Source: Alphaproteobacteria bacterium
Lineage (GTDB): Bacteria > Pseudomonadota > Alphaproteobacteria > Acetobacterales > Acetobacteraceae
Assembly (NCBI GenBank): GCA_016869735.1
Contig: VGDL01000032.1
Span: forward strand, 1 to 40,087
Direction of reading: 5' to 3'
Length of the DNA: 40,087 bases
Part shown: positions 39,358 through 40,087 of the stretch, piece after piece
Layout of the letters: each line of letters opens with the position of its first letter
Numbering within the stretch: position 1 is the stretch's first letter
Translations under genes and position numbers: made by a program
Notes under the pieces: generated by a model
The model's database searches: none
Told to the model about the DNA's origin: nothing
What the model saw: the letters and a program-made list of their open reading frames with translations, nothing else

Positions 39358-40087
39358 ATGAATATCACCTTGAATGGGCGCGCCGCGCTCATCACCGGCG
39401 GGTCCAAGGGGCTTGGGCTTGCCATGGCGAAAATGTTTGCTGAATCGGGCGGGCATGTCGCGATTGTGGCGCGCGGGGCAGAGAGCCTTGCCAAGGCTGA
39501 AGCCGAAATCCGCGCTGCCGCCCCCACCGCCAAGGTGGCCGCCATTGCCGCCGATATCCGCACTGCTAAGGGCTGCGAGGCTGCCTATGCGGCGGCGGTG
39601 AAAGGGCTCGGTCAGGTGGATATCCTGATCAATAATGCCGGCACATCCCAGCGCGGCGGATTCCTCGAGGTATCCGATGCGCTTTGGCAGGATGATCTGG
39701 ATCTGAAGCTGTTTGCCGCGATCCGCTTCTGTCGGCTGGCGCTGCCGGCGATGCGGGATCGCAAATGGGGCCGCATCATCAATGTGCTGAATATTGGCGC
39801 CAAGGCGCCCTTGGCGGGGTCCACGCCGACATCGGTATCACGCGCTGCCGGCATGGCGCTGACCAAGGCGATGGCGAGCGAATTCGCCCCCCATAATGTG
39901 CTGGTGAATGCCATGCTGGTCGGCATTATTGAAAGCGATCAATGGGTGCGCCGGCATGCCGCCGAACAGCGCAACATCTCCTGGGAAGATTGGAAGGCCG
40001 AACAGGGCAAGGCCGTGCCACTCGGGCGCATCGGAGAGGCCGAGGAATTCGCTGCCCTAGCGCTGCTGCTCGCGAGCGAACAGGGCG
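39358..40087 (+). CDS. SDR-family protein with altered catalytic residues, 3'-truncated
   Basis: Starts at ATG 39358 behind a strong GGGGGAG site, and the frame is still open at the window end (243 codons seen). Rossmann marks: ITGGSKGLG (cofactor loop), DIRTAKGCEA-type acidic segment, and INNAG near residue 90. The catalytic triad of classical SDRs is not seen: the Ser region reads INVLNIGAKAP, and where YxxxK is expected the text is TSVSRAAGMALTK, so Tyr is replaced by Thr and Lys by Arg. A second helix 'FAPHNVLVNAMLVG' is standard. It may bind NAD(P) without the normal chemistry or use other residues. It follows tRNA-His. Confidence 0.85.
   Translation, partial: MNITLNGRAALITGGSKGLGLAMAKMFAESGGHVAIVARGAESLAKAEAEIRAAAPTAKVAAIAADIRTAKGCEAAYAAAVKGLGQVDILINNAGTSQRGGFLEVSDALWQDDLDLKLFAAIRFCRLALPAMRDRKWGRIINVLNIGAKAPLAGSTPTSVSRAAGMALTKAMASEFAPHNVLVNAMLVGIIESDQWVRRHAAEQRNISWEDWKAEQGKAVPLGRIGEAEEFAALALLLASEQG

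Noticed and set aside
39252-39563. Minus-strand ORF ending in the antisense of tRNA-His (GDQRDSNP)
   Set aside because: Same artefact; it overlaps the SDR gene start and has no domain.
1-40087. CRISPR arrays, insertion sequences, prophage or integron features
   Set aside because: No regularly spaced repeats, transposase, integrase or phage structural motifs were seen on either strand.

Overview
The window is GC-rich, gene-dense chromosomal DNA from an alphaproteobacterium, most likely a Rhodospirillales/Acetobacteraceae (Roseomonas-like) lineage. The grounds are frequent GTG/TTG starts, many GTGA/ATGA stop-start overlaps, Bug (TctC-type) and TRAP (DctP-type) solute receptors without permeases, the divergent recG / sdhE-mfd arrangement usual in this class, and a perfect CtrA-type box (TTAA-N7-TTAAC). 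The taxon is an inference; no rRNA or other definitive marker is present. I found no insertion sequence, integrase, phage module or CRISPR array, so the region looks like core and lineage-specific chromosome rather than an island.

Layout. 1-4932: 5'-truncated NIPSNAP gene, then a PAS-EAL c-di-GMP phosphodiesterase (with a CtrA-like site upstream) translationally coupled to a GT2-GtrA glycosyltransferase and a GT39/ArnT-like glycosyltransferase. 4991-7623: msrP (periplasmic methionine-sulfoxide reductase), a small two-helix membrane protein and a sigma54-dependent response regulator in one unit. 7640-13598, minus strand: an ABC exporter-like set (ATPase, permease, GldG-like, DUF4340), a NUDIX hydrolase and a Bug receptor. 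13685-19540: recG diverging from sdhE-mfd. 19577-23515: a CAU-anticodon tRNA, then a tight five-gene run msrA, msrB, beta-propeller, NodB-like deacetylase, fatty-acid hydroxylase-family protein. 23562-27639, minus: a TRAP-type receptor 4 bp upstream of a large hybrid histidine kinase with no TRAP permease nearby. 27870-32186: DUF952 protein, two transporters and a D-aminoacylase. 32224-34886, minus: an unrecognised ~630-residue protein with a likely C-terminal frameshift, and an AlkA-like glycosylase. 34887-35150: an intergenic region with a convincing minus-strand terminator that no known gene accounts for. 35151-37227: an OmpR/EnvZ-type pair. 37231-39111: Asp/Glu-racemase-family protein and MFS transporter. 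39206-40087: tRNA-His and a 3'-truncated SDR with an altered active site.

Themes. Two separate methionine-sulfoxide repair loci (msrP; msrA-msrB) and two or three signalling modules (orphan sigma54 regulator, receptor plus hybrid kinase, OmpR/EnvZ pair) suggest an organism tuned to oxidative and nutrient cues. The least explained elements are the frameshifted unknown protein, the putative small RNA before the OmpR pair, the DctP-kinase couple, and the msrAB-propeller-deacetylase-hydroxylase run.
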